Assembly: GCA_964645585.1 (NCBI GenBank)
Contig: CAZYAN010000003.1
Location: forward strand, 60,380-124,379
Source: DATGSL01 sp964645585
GTDB taxonomy: Bacteria; Verrucomicrobiota; Verrucomicrobiia; Opitutales; T3Sed10-336
Reading direction: 5' to 3'
Length of the DNA: 64,000 nt
Positions 62,926 through 64,000 of this stretch are shown in pieces. Each line of letters opens with the position of its first letter. The stretch's first letter is position 1. A program made the position numbers and the translations under genes. The notes under the pieces were generated by a model that did no database searches, was not told where the DNA came from, and saw nothing but the letters and a program-made list of their open reading frames with translations.

Positions 62926-64000
62926 ATGAATAAACCACCTTCCATGAAAGACATCGCGCAGCGCGCCGGCGTCGATGTTTCGACTGTTTCGCTCAGTCTG
63001 CGGGGCCACCCGCGCATCTCGCAGCGCACGCGGGAACGCATCAAAGCGCTCGCCGTTGAAATGGGCTACCGCCCCAACCCGTACGTCGCCGCGCTCATGC
63101 AAAGCCGCCGTCGCGGATCCCTGCCCGCCTGTCCGCCCGTTTTGGCATTCGTCACCTTCTTCCCCGAACGCGATGGCTGGAAAAAGCGATTTCCCGGCCT
63201 GGTGCAGACCTTCAAGCACGCTTCCGAACAGGCCCGCTCCCGCGGATATCAGCTTCAGGAAATTTGGGCGCCTCTTGACACGGTACCTCCTAAACGTCTC
63301 GGCGAAATACTCCGGGCTCGCGGAATCGGAGGCGCCATTTTCTCCTCCTTCCCTTATGCGGTGGATTATTACAATTGGCAGTGGGAACGTTTCTCAACCG
63401 TTGCAATCGGACCGAGTCTTCGAGACCCGCGGGTCCACCGCATCAGAAACAACCACTTCCAATCGATCATGACCGCCATGGATGAGTGCCGAAAGCTTGG
63501 CTATAAGCGCATCGGACTGGCCATGGATGAAGAAATGAACCAGCGCCTCGATTACCGGTGGATGGCTGGATACCTGGCTAAACAGCACGAATGGAAGCTG
63601 CGAGACCCTCTTCCTCCCTTGCTCGCCGTCGATTTCTCTGCCGGCGTTTTCCTCGACTGGGTCAAGGCGCGCCAGCCGGACGCTGTGATTGTCATTCGCC
63701 CCGAACAACCAATCGAATGGCTGACCAGTGCGGGTTATCGTGTGCCGGAGGACATTGGGGTCGTTACACTCGATCCTCCCAAGATGGGAAGCCGCTACTC
63801 CGGCGTCTACGATAATTTTGAGCTCCAAGGCGTTCGTGCGATCAACCTATTGATCGACCTCCTGAGCATCAACGACACCGGGCTTCATCAATGCCCGAAT
63901 ATCTCCCTCGTCCACGGTCTCTGGAACCCCGGCCAAACCGTGCGCCCTCAACCGAAAAGCGAAAAGAAAGAGGAGATAAAAAGGATAAATAAAAAAGGCC
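62926..64000 (+). CDS. LacI-family transcriptional regulator, 3' end outside the window
   Basis: N-terminal HTH KDIAQRAGVDVSTVSLSLRGHPRISQRTRERIKALAVEMGYRPNPYV is a standard LacI DNA-binding domain with hinge. It is followed by a periplasmic-binding-protein-like sensor domain (AFVTFFPERDGWKKRFPGLVQTF, RARGIGGAIFSSFPYAVD, VPEDIGVVTLDPP). Open to the window end at residue 358, so the gene is incomplete by a few to tens of residues. The ATG at 62926 (MNKPPSMKDIA) or 62944 (MKDIA) may be the start. Divergent from the PEP-CTERM gene; the three candidate operators suggest it controls the units of 47.9-62.7 kb. Confidence 0.92.
   Translation, partial: MNKPPSMKDIAQRAGVDVSTVSLSLRGHPRISQRTRERIKALAVEMGYRPNPYVAALMQSRRRGSLPACPPVLAFVTFFPERDGWKKRFPGLVQTFKHASEQARSRGYQLQEIWAPLDTVPPKRLGEILRARGIGGAIFSSFPYAVDYYNWQWERFSTVAIGPSLRDPRVHRIRNNHFQSIMTAMDECRKLGYKRIGLAMDEEMNQRLDYRWMAGYLAKQHEWKLRDPLPPLLAVDFSAGVFLDWVKARQPDAVIVIRPEQPIEWLTSAGYRVPEDIGVVTLDPPKMGSRYSGVYDNFELQGVRAINLLIDLLSINDTGLHQCPNISLVHGLWNPGQTVRPQPKSEKKEEIKRINKKG

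Noticed and set aside
1..64000. CRISPR arrays, prophage, insertion sequences or an origin of replication
   Set aside because: No regularly spaced repeats, integrase, transposase, dnaA or att-like duplication was found; the tRNA-Pro gene shows no duplicated 3' end nearby.

Overview
The window reads as a chromosomal segment of a free-living member of the Verrucomicrobiota, probably Opitutae-like. This is inferred from several features together: a PEP-CTERM secreted protein, sulfatases, large secreted proteins that share a C-terminal module of the verrucomicrobial kind, a pseudopilin of the type II secretion family, a b558-type succinate dehydrogenase anchor, and moderately high GC. No phage, insertion sequence or CRISPR array was seen.

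Layout. 1-20 kb is mostly housekeeping on the minus strand: partial sdhC, a secreted sulfatase, a Nudix hydrolase, a LysM protein, tRNA-Pro, a secreted M23-type protein (+), gpmI, an LptF/LptG permease and an amidase lipoprotein. Then on the plus strand come a damaged sensor kinase with its response regulator, an exported DsrE-like protein, an aminopeptidase T-like protein and a free-standing OvoA-type methyltransferase, followed on the minus strand by menF, metG and a pullulanase-type GH13 enzyme.

20.5-31.2 kb is a plus-strand unit: a FadL-like porin, an isoprenylcysteine-type methyltransferase, a ketosynthase and four sensor kinases in a row, several joined by stop/start overlaps. It contains no DNA-binding response regulator. 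It is followed by a TPP riboswitch and thiC. 33.6-49.6 kb holds a DUF892 protein, a 1127-residue secreted GHL10 protein, a Ku plus LigD (without polymerase domain) end-joining pair, a second sulfatase, an SGNH hydrolase, lysA, an M48 lipoprotein and a small ECF-sigma stress unit.

47.9-64 kb looks like one substrate-uptake and breakdown locus. Three minus-strand units lie beside a LacI-type regulator: (1) a secreted glycosidase-like protein, a sterol-desaturase-family hydroxylase and an SDR; (2) an 808-codon repeat protein, a pseudopilin, a TRAP transporter and a glucarate-dehydratase-like enolase-superfamily enzyme; (3) a PEP-CTERM protein and a protein of unknown function. The same 16-bp palindrome (core GTCA-N6-TGAC) sits upstream of all three units, which suggests one regulon controlled by the LacI protein. 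This operator set and the four-kinase unit are the most interesting parts of the window.
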